This document shows, one piece after another, positions 50,162-61,988 of a stretch of DNA of 64,000 nt. Origin of the DNA: Mimachlamys varia (taxonomy: Eukaryota; Mollusca; Bivalvia; Pectinida; Pectinidae). Each line of letters starts with the position of its first letter. Positions within the stretch are counted from its first letter, which is position 1. Below the pieces are notes generated by a model. That model was not told where the DNA came from. It worked only from the letters and a program-made list of their open reading frames with translations, and did no database searches. The stretch covers positions 33,107,001 through 33,171,000 of the forward strand of contig OX392538.1 of assembly GCA_947623455.1 (NCBI GenBank), written 5' to 3'. The translations under genes were made by a program, and so were the position numbers.

Positions 50162-51493
50162 GAGCGGGGTCGGGGGTGTTCGGACGTCGTTGGCGACCGG
50201 ACACTTTTTAACTAATCGCTGTACATCTACGTTGCTGGGCTCCCCGGGACTTAAATCGCACATATAAACAAATAAAGTCATGTCAAACACGGATGTTGAC
50301 GAGTATGCAGACTACTATTTCAAAACGAGACTTCCGTTGGGTGCGTTCGTTTCGCAATATGAAAACAAATTTGAGCTTGTACACTAGGCTAACAGTGTCG
50401 TCGCTGTTCGGACACTTCATTATTTAATGATCAATTAACGTAATAAAGTAAATTCTAAGTGATATTCACAATATTGTTTCTATGTTTGTTATTTATCGAT
50501 AAATTACAACAACGTGATATAATTCAACAAATCGTATTAGAAATCAATTTGTTTATTACTTTTGTTTAAAGTAATAATACTTTACTAATGTGCATGTGAC
50601 ACATTAGTAAAGTATTTAGAACGTGTAAATTTTCCTTTTAGGATGAGTAAACAACAACGACAGAAGCACCCGCCTTACTTAATAAAAATGGCTATAGAGA
50701 TGGTAACCACAAACCAAATGTCGCTTAGAAAAGCGTCGAAAACGTACGGTATTGCAAAAAGTACACTGAATGACAAGGTCAACTTGAAAACAAACGTCAC
50801 TCAGATTTACAAAGCCGCATTGACCCCGGCAGAGAAGAAGTCTTTATTTCTCAAAATAAATGTTTTTTTTCTGTGAGGTGGGAAAGACTGTCGACGATAT
50901 ATGAGCAACTGGGTCGGGTGCAACCGATTTGAACGATGGTTCCACAAGGCTTGCGTTCGATCTATGGATCTGCTATCCATGACCGATGAGGAGATAACAG
51001 GTACATATTTCGAGTGCGATAACTGTTAGAGTACAAATGCCTTGTGTTTCCATCGTTTGTCAGAGTTGAGTTACAAGTTATATTGACGGGCGAATTTATA
51101 AGAGTATTTATAATTATAATCTATATATTTATCATGATGATTATGTAATCTAGCAAAAATAAATTGTTTACCATCTGTAGATTCCATAATAAAAACTATT
51201 GTTTAATTGTTTTTTAGTTTTAGACTGATTTTTTAACGATGTTTGTAAGTGTCCGATGTGACCCGACGACGTGTCCGATCAGTGCCGAACATGTCCGAAC
51301 ACACTCGAACAGTTTTATGATCGAACGCGCCATATATATCCCATATTGCAACAACGAAACACAGTTATATTTTCCGGTTGTCATAAACATCATTCAGCTG
51401 ATCCAAATAATATGTTTTAAGCACATAAATACGTAAAGGACGAGCTGAAATGGCATTTTTCCGTTAGGTGTCCGAACACCCCCGACCCCGCTC
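50162..51493 (+). mobile_element. 1,332-bp pogo-like transposon, internally deleted
   Basis: Perfect 24-bp inverted ends begin GAGCGGGGTCGGGGGTGTTC, flanked by TA on each side. Copy A has the empty site (GGTGTATAGGAATG at about 33,367), so the TA duplication and element limits are exact. It encodes a pipsqueak-type helix-turn-helix and a PHD-finger remnant but no catalytic core. Confidence 0.9.
50643..51029 (+). pseudogene. Pogo-like transposase remnant: psq HTH plus PHD-finger tail
   Basis: From ATG 50643, residues 1-45 (KMAIEMVTTNQMSLRKASKT, YGIAKSTLNDKV) form a pipsqueak/CENP-B-type DNA-binding helix-turn-helix. A TGA ends this part at 50,876. The same frame then continues to TAG at 51,027 with a C-terminal half PHD finger (NWVGC..FERWFHKACV, YFECDNC). 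The expected Cys before ERWFH is Phe here. The DDE catalytic domain that normally lies between is missing, so it cannot transpose by itself. Confidence 0.8.
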
Positions 51494-51811
51494 TATAGGA
51501 ATGACTTATAATCACATTATAGGGTATCAGGCGGCTTGCAACCGTGTAATTTTATATACAATTATTGCAGCTCCTTTAAGAGATGTTAAATTGTTTAACG
51601 CAAACAATGTTAATGCTTATCTTTTTTCTCAATGAATACATATTTCTACAAAGAAGGCTGATACGACGATTATGAAGACGGCTTCAGTGTCATATATACT
51701 ATTGTATGGCTGCAGAATAGCAGGGACCATTGTACATTCAAAATTGGAAATAGATACTTTAAAATAAACAGACTAACTGCTTTTTTTGTCAATCTTAGGT
51801 TATTGGTGATG

Positions 51812-52136
51812 CAATCTGATTAAAATGCAGATCCTTGTTCTCACTCCCTTTTACTAGGATCTGACAACATCCCATAAGAGGTCACGTCCAGATGACCTTT
51901 GTCGCCTCTTTATTTAATACTAAAATAATTTTCCAACGACCTGACATCTTGCAGCAAGCCATTTCGTCACATCATTCCGCTCGAACTTTTTGGTGACGAA
52001 ATGACTAAACGGAAAAATGTGTTTATGCAAGCTTTATCGCCTCAAAATTTCACTGTCAAGATTCTGCCAGTAGTAATTTGATTGGCTAATGCGAAAGGTC
52101 ATCGGGATATGACCCTCTATGGGATTATCTCAGATT
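51812..52136. mobile_element. 325-bp MITE of the CAATCTGATT family at a deletion junction
   Basis: Begins CAATCTGATTAAAAT and ends TCAGATTA. Inner inverted segments include CCCATAAGAGGTCACGTCC and its counterpart near the right end. It matches 41,939-42,173 in reverse orientation over part of its length. No target duplication is visible. Instead its ends abut copy-A positions 33,689 and 37,206, which are 3.5 kb apart. Confidence 0.8.
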
Positions 52137-52930
52137 ATGGTGTAGCAGCGATGGAGGTCGAGCATTGCACTAACAGAAGTGATGTGACCAACATTGACGC
52201 CATCAGAAGAGAAAATTTGAGTGGCGATGATTTGTGAATATGTGCCTTCGGCTTACCTGTGGTCTCTTGTTGATGACCAGGAACAACAGTACGTGATATT
52301 TGTAAAGTGTCCACACGCGAGCTGTCATTTGACACAGAGAAACTGTTTTTTGTGTCAGATTCATTTTTAAAACTATTTTCTTCCATATTTTGCTGAGATG
52401 CTTCCGACATTTTGTATAACTCGTTCGAGGTAATCGATGAAGGGTTTCCAGTCAAAGTAACAGTTCCTTCCGGTATTGTCATTGTTTTATTTTCTGAAAT
52501 AAAAATATAAACATATAGAGAGAATATATAACGCGGTGTTAGTTACCCCCCTTTGTTTGCTTCTTATAACTGGATCTCTTGTTTTTGACAGATCTTAAAT
52601 CATGTCAAATATAAGTCGCATGATATAGCATATAACAAAAAGGAGCATTTACTCATGCGATTTTAAAGCCGATTCATTTAATGTCATTTATTACGCAATT
52701 TAAATTTTATTTTGCATTAGCTCAGTGCACACATTTACCTTGCATAGATCTTGTATCATGCCTAACCCGATGGTATCCGCCAGAAAGATAAATGGCTATT
52801 AGTTGCTCATTGAGTTTAAGTTGGAAGACTTGTCCAGTTCTTTTTGGGTAGTCTTCATATACCACATGAAAGAATTGCAGAAAGTTGCTGCTATTCCGTG
52901 AATCACCACGTTTTATGATCCGGGAAGACA
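52137..52930 (-). pseudogene. LVITGQ gene copy B: two 5' exons, ectodomain deleted
   Basis: The exon at about 52,930-52,739 is open (SSRIIKRGDSRNSSNFLQFF onwards) and ends at the donor CAAG|GTAAAT. The next exon starts at the TTTCAG acceptor before 52,493, and phases fit (1 to 1), giving an uninterrupted frame into ATG 52,480. It continues through the polar N-terminal segment (residues about 1-90) and the hydrophobic segment FSLLMASMLVTSLLLVQC. It ends ...SIAATP followed by a TAA supplied by the MITE. Protein from ATG 52,480 is 115 residues, lacking all LVITGQ repeats. If expressed it would be a truncated membrane stub. The 5' limit of the upstream exon (perhaps CTAG|TGTCTTCC) is uncertain and no initiator was found there. 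Confidence 0.6.
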
Positions 52931-52939
52931 CTAGACAGG

Positions 52940-53960
52940 CACATTAACTGGGGCATAGTGTGGAAACTGATATCTGTAGGCTCTAAATAACATAGGACGG
53001 TGTATATACAGTGTATACCTGGGTTGGTGTGATTTGTCTGCTCGGTGATTGACGGTTACATCCCTGGTACTCAAAATCAATCTAGCCTTGTAAGAAAGTG
53101 TATATACATTCGTGTCAAGTACTGTTTTATATCGGGTTATGTGAAAAACAAACACAACAGGTGATTAAAATGACTTGCAACAGCATTACGCCAGATACCA
53201 ATAACTTGTTATACACTTAAGCCCACAATTCCTATAATCACGGTGCTAATAAATCATGTCAAAAGATAAATTTCTATTACAACACTACTGCCTTTAGTTT
53301 TGACATATTCCAGGTGTATAAAAGCGTAGATAAGCGAACACCCTGGATATCGAGGCTGCCACATACATGATATCAGATCGTTCTGTCACACACATTGGAG
53401 AGAAGACGTTGAAAAATCATTGACTTGCAAAGATACGATTCTAAGAAACGACTTTTGATCACAAACCTGAAGCGATGATCAGAATAAGATGAGGAGGAGG
53501 TATCGTAACTTCCTGATTCTTGTGTGGTGGTTAGGACGTTACAAGGGTAATATAGCATTTTCAAATATGTAGTCGTTGATAACTATTACGGTTCATTTGG
53601 TATCTAAAAAGGATATTATATTGCTGTTGCTTTTGTCGTTTAGATAAACGTTTTTACATTATGAAACAAAAACTGCCCCCTGGCGTACTCCTATGAGTGT
53701 ATAGTGTATCGGACAGGATGAGCATCAACGAGGCAGGATCTGACGAACGATTTACTAGGAGATTATCTTCATCATATGCCATGTTATCAGAAGATCTTCG
53801 CGCAACATTCTTAAAATTGTTGTTGGTGAAATGAATGCCAAACAATTATTTTGCTACCCCAATGGCGACTGTACACTCCTGAAAATGAGCATTATGCTGA
53901 ATATAGTTTCTGGAGAGATTTATTGTTAAAAGTGTAACGATGGTGTACATAGGGCCATCC
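52940..53960. other. No supported gene
   Basis: AT-rich DNA upstream of copy B of the LVITGQ gene. The minus strand at 53,564-53,466 could be a small exon with a donor at CAG|GTTTGT, but its phase does not match the next exon, so it is not called. Confidence 0.4.
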
Positions 53961-53964
53961 GTGC

Positions 53965-54799
53965 ACAGTTGCTTGAGTTTCTGTCAGTACATGAGAAATA
54001 TATATGTGTGAAATGAGCCTCCCATTACATTAATCTAATGGAAGTATACGTGTACCAACATTATTTCTCAACTATTTGTAAACAATTCACATGAATAACT
54101 GGTTGCGAGTCTGTCGTGCAATTCTCAGACAAAACACCGACATTTCTGATGAATTTAGATATTAAACTGCTAGTTTCGTTTCATCTAACGATAATTTCTC
54201 CGTCGCATAGACGTTTTTTATGACGAGCGTACCGGCAACTTTTAAGCAACCCGCCATGGCCTGTACATATGTGACATCACGAAGCCGCATTGAATACAAA
54301 AGAATAAATAATGGTTTTTTTTTTCAAATAAAATGCATGCTGATGATTGTTTTAGTCCATCAAATTATAGACGAGCATGTGGAACGTAAAATGCATTTTT
54401 TTAAACACGAAGATTTCATTATAAATGTTAAAACTTGCATATATATACTCTTGGGTATAATGTTTTCTCTGGCACTGAATTGTTCAGAACGTGAAGTCAC
54501 ATATGTAAAGGCCATGGCGGCTTGCTTAAAAAGTTGCCGTTTTTTATAAAAACAACCCGTCTATGCGACAGAGAAATTACAGTTAGATGAAACGAAACTA
54601 CAACATGTAGCATGTAGTGGTGGATTAATATCTAAATTTATCAGAAATGTCGGTGTTTAGTCTTGAGAATTGCACGACAGCCTCACAGCAAGTAAGTTAT
54701 GTGCGTTGTTTACAAATACATCTGTACATTCCGTAATGGGCCGCGGCTCCATATATGTTAACATTGTTTTTATATACTGACAGAAACTCAAGCAACTGT
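53965..54799. mobile_element. Foldback element with about 310-bp inverted arms
   Basis: The left arm ACAGTTGCTTGAGTTTCTGT is mirrored at the right end, and the pairing continues to the inner GGCAACTTTTAAGCAA/CCGCCATGGCC segments at about 54,280 and 54,490. The centre is about 210 bp. An ORF over 54,220-54,549 spans both arms and the centre and is probably accidental. One arm without its partner occurs at 62,431-62,601. Confidence 0.8.
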
Positions 54800-54950
54800 T
54801 ATCCCTGCAAGGGGTGCCCCCCCCCCCCAGAAAGTTTTTCCCAGGTTGCATGAAATGTAGTTTCTTGCATTCTGAGCATTTTTAGCCTTCATATAGCTCA
54901 TAGCGGTCATTGTAGAATTCTAGGATATATTTTGGCAAACGCATTTAAGT

Positions 54951-55680
54951 CTTAGCGTCAGGTGAAGCTAACGGCAATATCACGAGTCAGGTAAAGCTAG
55001 CAATACTATCAAGTGTCAGGTAAAACTGACAATACTATCAAGTGTCAGGTAAAACTAACAATACTATCAAGTGTCAGGTAAAACTGACAATACTATCAAG
55101 TGTCAGGTAAAACTAACAATACTATCAAGTGTCAGGTAAAACTGACAATACTATCAAGTGTCAGGTAAAACTAACAATACTATCAAATGTCGGGTAAAAC
55201 TAACAATACTATCAAGTGTCAGGTAAAACTAACAATACTATCAAATGTCAGGTAAAGCTAACAATACTATCAAATGTCAGGTAAAGCTGACAATACTATC
55301 AAATGTCAGGTGAAACTGACAATACTATCAAATGTCAGGTAAAGCTGACAATAATATCAAATGTCAGGTAAAGCTTAAAATGCTATCAAATGTCAGGTAA
55401 AACAAACAATACTATCAAATGTCAGGTAAAACTAACAATACTATCAAGTGTCAGGTAAAACTAACAATACTATCAAATGTCAGATAAGGCTAACAATACT
55501 ATCAAATGTCAGGTAAAGCTTAAAATACTATCAAATGTCAGGTAAAACTGACAATACTATCAAATGTCAGGTAAAGCTGACAATACTATCAAATGTCAGG
55601 TAAAACTAACACTTCTATCAAATGTCAGATAAAGCTGACAATAATATCAAATGTCAGGTAAAGCTGACAATATTTTAGTA
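54951..55680. repeat. 29-bp satellite array, about 25 units
   Basis: The unit is built on CAATACTATCAAATGTCAGG plus TAAAACTGA. The left third uses the AAGTGTC form, and its units alternate CTGA and CTAA ends, giving a 58-bp higher-order period. The right two-thirds use AAATGTC. The array ends with a short inverted unit (TAGTATTGCCAGCTTTACCT). Confidence 0.95.
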
Positions 55681-55689
55681 TTGCCAGCT

Positions 55690-57090
55690 TTACCTGACCT
55701 ATGTATAAAAAATACGAGATTTATTGAACGATTTCGAGATTTAGTCCGCAGACCCTAAAAGCAGTTATATTGTATTTCTTGCTTTGATGCTATGGTATGA
55801 AAAAGAATCAAAACGAAGGGTTAATGATATATCTTGGACAAGAGCTTTTTATTTCCAAAGTAGTAAACAGTGGCCTTTGAACTTTAACCTTGACTGATGA
55901 TAACAGAAAAAGAAATCTGGTGCAGAACTTCATCGTGTGATGCAATGATGTGAATATCAACCAAACTGTAGAGGGGGTCATGAAATATATTGAACAATAT
56001 GACCTTAAATATTGACCGATGGCCACCAAAATCTATTCAGGTTTTTGACCCTGATTCAGTGATTACATGATGTATGATTATATGATGTAAATATGAACCC
56101 AATCTGACTAGAACTTTTAACATACAATGTATGTTGTACACAGGGCCCGTACACATGGAAGTACGACACAAAGTAATTATATATATATACACCCTTACCT
56201 AAGTGGGGATGTTACATTGAAGTTGAAGCTTCGTTATATATTGAATGGTGTTTGAGTTGTAGCCCGGAAAATCTACCAGTAACATTGTATTTTTTGTCAT
56301 TGTGATATTGGTATCGGGAAACAAAATCGATAGTGACGGCCCGGTAGTAGCAAAAAAGCACAACTAGAGTACTTTAGCCTCATATGTATATATAGCTTGG
56401 TCGAGAAATATTTAACTGACGGAGCTCATTTGAATACCCCCCCCCCCCCGATCGCATGGGTCTACTGATGTTATGAAAGACAGCTTGGAGGACTTTGGGC
56501 TCTTTTTGTCAATGAGAGTTTTAATTGAGTTGATACCGTATGGAATACAAATAAGTAAAAGTATACACTGTTTTCAGGAAGAACATTTCTAACTAGCTAA
56601 ATTATGATGTGTGTGTGCGTGTGAATAGTGTCAACGTTTTCGTAATATGAAATTACCATCAAAATTGGACAAAATATTTAGAATTAGTACCGATAATTAT
56701 TAAGTTTGATTGAATGATTATCGCATTTGACTATGAATATACTATTTGCTTGTTAATAGTACCAACACTAATTCAGTGAACGTTGTCGAGAAAAAGACAA
56801 TCGACAAATTATTAAGCAAGTGATTTAGTGTGGATAACTGCTGAATTTGATTACAGGATTCGGACACGTGTGTCTGAATAAAGTTGTGTTTATACGCCGT
56901 AAAATCGTCCACTACCTAAATTGTACAACGTTCATATCTATTACCTTTAAACGTGATACTTACAAAACATCCCTCATTGATCGGAAGGTGTTTATACTTG
57001 TGACAAATCTAAAGTGACATAATATAGTCGCATTTATATGTGACTCGTCTTTAATCAGATGATAAAAAAGCCTTATCGATCAAATTACTT
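55690..57090. other. No gene seen
   Basis: AT-rich sequence with a 12-13 C run near 56,438-56,450. No ORF of substance, no splice-linked exons and no clear element ends. Confidence 0.45.
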
Positions 57091-57156
57091 TCGTTCCATT
57101 ATCAACAGGTTATCGGTCGATATTCGTTCCATTATCAACAGGTTATCGGTCGATAT
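57091..57156. repeat. 33-bp perfect tandem duplication
   Basis: TCGTTCCATTATCAACAGGT plus 13 further bases occurs twice back to back with no differences, indicating a recent event. Confidence 0.9.
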
Positions 57157-58115
57157 GAAACATGTTTAATGACACGTTGTAACTGTATATCCGACAAGTA
57201 TCGTCTTCTGCACTTGACCTAAATTAGCAAAAAACGCTGGGCCATACAAACATTACTACATACAAACCATTTTTTGGAAAAACCTAGCCGCTTCATCTCG
57301 GTATTAATTTTGTTTATTGAAACACCAACGCGGACTTTACTAGTCGATATAAGAAATGTGCATTACTAGTGACTATTTTTCAGGTTTTACTTCCTACAAT
57401 ATTTCAAGCTCAGAGGGTAAACAGTACGAGGGCTCAAACCAGTACATGACCAGTTAATTAATTTTAGGCAACCAACTGATAAGCTGTAAGACTGACTGGT
57501 TCATTTACCTGTTATTCAAAGATTATTATTGAGCCTTAGGCCTGGGCACATTATACGTGTACTAAAACCATGTTAATCAGTTGCTTCTTCCCCTCTTTAT
57601 GCTGTATGTTTAGCACGGAAAAGCTACGACACGTCTTGACCGTGGAGTATAACTAATTGCATGCGTTCCTCATTCGGGCGAACGTGCCATAAAGAGCCAT
57701 ATCCAGTCAAATAAATGCCCCTATCGTGTGCTTTAGACACTTGTGATCACAATGACAATAAAAGTATGTCATATTACATCTTCCAAAAAGAATTGAATTT
57801 ATTCAATAACCTCTTATCATATACAGCTTATGTTTGAATATATAAAGAAAGTTTATGTAATGACAAGGGTATATTACAAACGTACATGACTATATATGTG
57901 CCATACTTGTATATTTTTTGTAGTTTTCTATATAATTTGTCTATTTAGATGTCCCTAACCCGCATTATTTGAGCAGTCTAGTGCCCCATTTGGGTGATCC
58001 TATGGTCTTTCAAAATGCCTAATAATTTCAAATGGATGTTCGGATAGCCAAAAAAAACGACAGGATCAGTCAATTTTCTTTTGCATATTATGAATCATTT
58101 GTCTCGCACTTATGA

Positions 58116-58280
58116 TCTGTGGAGGTAGTGTCGCTGTCAAAAAGCCCTTGAATTGTTTATGTTTTTTTCTGAGGGCTGATAAGGTCGGTTAATAATATGA
58201 TACTGTGGAGGTTATGTCGCTGTCAAAAAGCCCTTTGATTTTTTTTATGTTTTTCCAAGGGCTGATAAGGTCGGTTAAGA
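58116..58280. repeat. About 83-bp tandem duplication
   Basis: Two copies of 'ctgtggaggt(t)a(g)tgtcgctgtc', 'aaaaagccctt' and 'agggctgataaggtcggtta', slightly diverged from each other. Confidence 0.8.
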
Positions 58281-58439
58281 AGAGTCAACAATGTATTACA
58301 TTGCAAATTATGCAAACAATACATTTCTCCCAAGGTATTTGGGAACCCGACATAGGTGGTTATGTCACTCACACATAGCGAATGTTAATTAGATGGTACA
58401 CGCTATTTGTTATACACAGAGTATTAGAGTCAACCACGT

Positions 58440-59460
58440 TTTTATACGCCCGTCAAAAATTACGGGACGTATTATGGTATGGCGTTGTCCATCCGTCCGT
58501 TGTAAACTTTTATTTTTTTAATGGTTTTCTTTCAAACTTGCTAGGCTTAACCACCATAACATGAAGTTATGTTTTCCTGAATGACAATTCGATTCGAGAA
58601 TATTCACTAGAGTTATATGTCCCTTTGGGACGCAATTTCGGGCATTATTTAGCAAACATATTTTTTTTGTGTTTTCTTTAATTCCTCTAAGATTTGGTAT
58701 GGTACTTAGAAAACCTATAATATCTATCATATATTCCGGTTTTTGTTGAGTTATTTCAAATTTTCGCGTAACAGCATTGCATATTTGCAATTGCAAAATA
58801 TATGCATTATGTAGAAAATGCATTTCTGTCGGAAACTGTTGTTTTTTTCCGGAGATCTTCTCCTACAGTTTTCAACCGATATCCCTCAAACTTGCTAGGA
58901 TCAATTATCATAACTTCAAATTATGTATTCCTGAATGACAGTTTGATTCGACAGTATTTACTAGAGTAATTGCCCTTTAGAACTTCGTATCTGATGCAAT
59001 TTCAGACATTATGTGAAAAATGTTAGAACTTTTTAGCTTTTTCTTCAATTCCTCTAAAATTGTGTAAGGTACTTCGAAAAGAATTTAACATATATAACGG
59101 GTTTTGTTGAGTTATTTCAACTTTTCGCATAACAGCATTGCATAATTGCAATTGCAAAATACAGGAATTTTGTAGAAAATATATTTCTGTCGTAAACTGT
59201 TGGTTTTTTTCGGAGATCTTCTCCTACAGTTTTCAACCGATATCTTAGTTATCATGACATGAAATTGTGTTTTCCTGAATGACAGTTTAATTCAACTATA
59301 TGTACTAGAGTTGTGGCCCATTAAGACTTTGTATCCGATGCAGTTTTCGGATATTATGTAGAAAGTGTCATAACTTTCTTTGTGTTTCCATACCATTATA
59401 CTTCCGATAGGGTACGATGGGCTTATCATGTCTCCGCTTGACGATCGGGCGATTGTCGCC
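58440..59460. repeat. Three diverged tandem units of about 330 bp
   Basis: Each unit contains 'ctcctacagttttcaaccga', 'tcctgaatgacag/aattc/tgattc' and 'tactagagtt'. The outer left sequence has 'cgcccgtcaaaaattacggg' and the right ends near 'gacgatcgggcg', together suggesting the limits of one composite dispersed repeat. No coding. Confidence 0.65.
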
Positions 59461-59861
59461 ATACTTTTTCTTGTCCTATGTTTTTAGCGACTTAAAGGGG
59501 TAGTATAATTATCCTGCATTTTAAAATATTCACGAGTAACAGTACACAAAAACGCACCTGTCCAATGATAAGTTAGCATCAATGTAGACATATTTGAATT
59601 GGAATGAAAGTTGGGAACATCAAAACATGTATTAGTATTGTATTGTGTATAGTCTGTATATAATTATTATATATATTCTGTTTTAGGTTTGCCACACAGC
59701 GTGATATGAATTCAGAGAGCAAGAATATTATTGGGATTTCAGTTTCATTTTCAAAACTTTGACCGATTCTTCAATTTTGAAGAATGAAGCAGTGTTACGT
59801 CGAGAGACGACCTTGCATAACAATATCAGGAAATTACAAACCAGGTCAACTGGTTCGGACC

Positions 59862-59935
59862 TTTTGGCCTGGTGGTAACGCACTGGCTCCTTAGCCTAGG
59901 GGTATCGGGTTCGCGCTCTGCTCGTCTCACTGGTT
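59862..59935 (+). mobile_element. tRNA-like SINE fragment
   Basis: An A-box-like TGGCCTGGTGGTAACGC (59,866-59,882) and a B-box-like GGGTTCGCGCTC (about 59,908-59,919) at tRNA-like spacing. The stems do not fold into a clean cloverleaf, so a tRNA-derived SINE is more likely than a functional tRNA. Confidence 0.5.
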
Positions 59936-60510
59936 TATTTCTCAATACTGTTTATTTCCCAGGTCGGGATGTTTGTATTGATAAGAACCCATGTCTGGAT
60001 GTTTGTATGTACTAATTATCACAATGATAATTTCTTAAATATAATAACAGTCCCTGTTATGTCGTGACGGATCTGTTTGATTTGTATGCCTACGTCAGGT
60101 TCTGTATGCCGTAACGTTTTGTAACAGTAAGTAGAAGTGAGTACTCTTTTGTGAGATCCTTGAGTGTGTAGAACAAGGAACAAAACCCATACATTTCCTC
60201 GCAGCGGGTTGGGGGACGGGAACGCTCAAATAAAGGCCAATGGTATGTCATTAGAAAGGGAGACATAAGGAAGGATAAAGTTGTTCAGAGAAAAGACAAG
60301 ATACAATTTAGTAGTCTCTTATAAATAATTTAGTGAAAGTAGCAGGTATAATTTTTAACTAACCTGCTGTACAGCCGATAAAAAAAGATAAAACCGAAGG
60401 CTTACATTTTTGTATATGTTTGATATTCCATTATATATCACATCGTGCATACTTGAACTTAATACATACACATGCCCTTGTTTGCTTAAGCTCTTGTCTT
60501 TTGTAACTTT

Positions 60511-61032
60511 TAAACAAGAGGCCCAGAGGGCATTATCGCTTACCTGTTTACATTGGTAACTAGGTAATCATTTCAAAATCATCCCCTGGACAGAGTTATA
60601 CCCCAAAACCAATCCTTGAAGCATATCTATAAAGTTAAGTTTGGTTTATTGGTGGGTATCTCAAACAAGGTCCATAGGGCCAAGGCTAGACCCTGACATC
60701 AACGATAATGCCTTGATTGTGCTCTTCTCTTTATGCCCAGCAACTGTACAACTTTACAAATCTGCCCCCTTTCCCCAAGAATGTTTTTGACCAAATTTAG
60801 TTCAAATCCATTAAAAACAGTATGACTAGCAGTAGCTTAAAGGGGTGACCTATTTCTTCTATTGGGGCCAGTGCCGTCATTTATGCAAGGTCAATTTGCC
60901 CTCTTCCTAAATTTCTGCCTAAATTTGGTAAACTTCCATTGAGTTTGTTACGATAAGTAGCGATTTAAAGTTAATATCAACGGACGGACGGACGACGGAC
61001 ACTGCGCCATGGCATGGTCAAGGTGAGTTAAA
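60511..61032. repeat. Dispersed repeat with GACGGACGGACG end
   Basis: Starts AAACAAGAGGCCCAGAGGGC followed by a TCGCTTACCTG phrase, and ends GACGGACGACGGACACTGC and CAAGGTGAGTT. The start/end pair (GCTTACCT/AGGTGAG) is weakly inverted. This layout is familiar from bivalve genomes, from memory. Confidence 0.6.
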
Positions 61033-61988
61033 AATAATTGACTCGAGTGAAATAAATTCCATATCCAAGAACCAGTCGTTGTGTAAGCTCTATTTATTCG
61101 ACAGCATTGTACTGTTACCCTGGATTTTCGTCATTTCACAATGTTAAAAATACACATTAATATTTCAACCAGAAAGTGAAGGAACTAAACTGATGATATT
61201 TAATTCGTGTTTATAAAATAATAAATATCTGATGTTCTGATCAATAATCCCATGGTGTTGCACAATCTTCCTATCTATGGGGTCGTGTTTCACAGAAGAC
61301 GTTAAATGGAAACGTTAAATAAAAATGCACCTTAGGTATCAATGATCACTCTTGATAAAGAAGGAAATGCCAAGGAGTCCGAACATACTTTCTAGGTTTA
61401 ACCTGTGAAGGAACGTTAGATAAACACCTGTCTAATCATTTTCATCTCTGATGACATCTGATAACAATATTAAAGATTGACAAAGTATATCTTTCAGCAA
61501 TTAGCTATAGATACTCATGCTGGTGTTGTATCAAATAAAACAAGCGTTCTTAACTGGGAATGCACACATACATGACCTTGTTTATTTGATTTAGGTGTAA
61601 TGTTTAAAAAGCAAAGGTCTATTTGGACTAATATGAGTCATTTTAGATACCTGCTGTGCATACATGTTATGTTTGGTAAGGGCCATTCAAATTATGTACA
61701 TATATAGTTTCGAGAAAAAAAGTATTTAAATGACATAATTAAGGATATTACTTTCGGGTTTTACATTAATTGTTGTATGGTTCCAAGGTTGACCCATTGT
61801 GGTGTTTACTTCTGACGAACTTTGCTTCATAATGTCACAACAAAATTTCAATTAGTGAAGAAGAACAAAATTTGACCTTGACATGTCAGCCATAACTTTG
61901 ACCCTTGACTTTGCTCTTTGACATTAGTAGATATTTTTTGTAAACTGACCATCGTGACCAAGTTTTATTTAAATCGGGCAATAGATAC

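Larger units (their letters stand above)
45317..51811. repeat. Segmental duplication copy B, proximal block
   Basis: Same order of anchors as 29,517-33,689, interrupted by at least three insertions absent from copy A: 46,616-47,090, about 49,138-49,650 and 50,162-51,493. A further 120 bp is at about 49,780-49,900. It ends at GTTATTGGTGATG, immediately before a MITE. Confidence 0.9.

Noticed and set aside
53466..53564. Possible first exon of LVITGQ gene copy B
   Set aside because: It has an ATG and a weak donor, but its end phase does not match the next exon and copy A shows no counterpart.
54220..54549. 109-codon ORF inside the foldback element
   Set aside because: Spans both inverted arms and the centre with no domain signal; probably accidental.
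54951..55680. CRISPR-like regular repeats
   Set aside because: The 29-bp units are contiguous with no unique spacers, and the DNA is eukaryotic, so this is a satellite.
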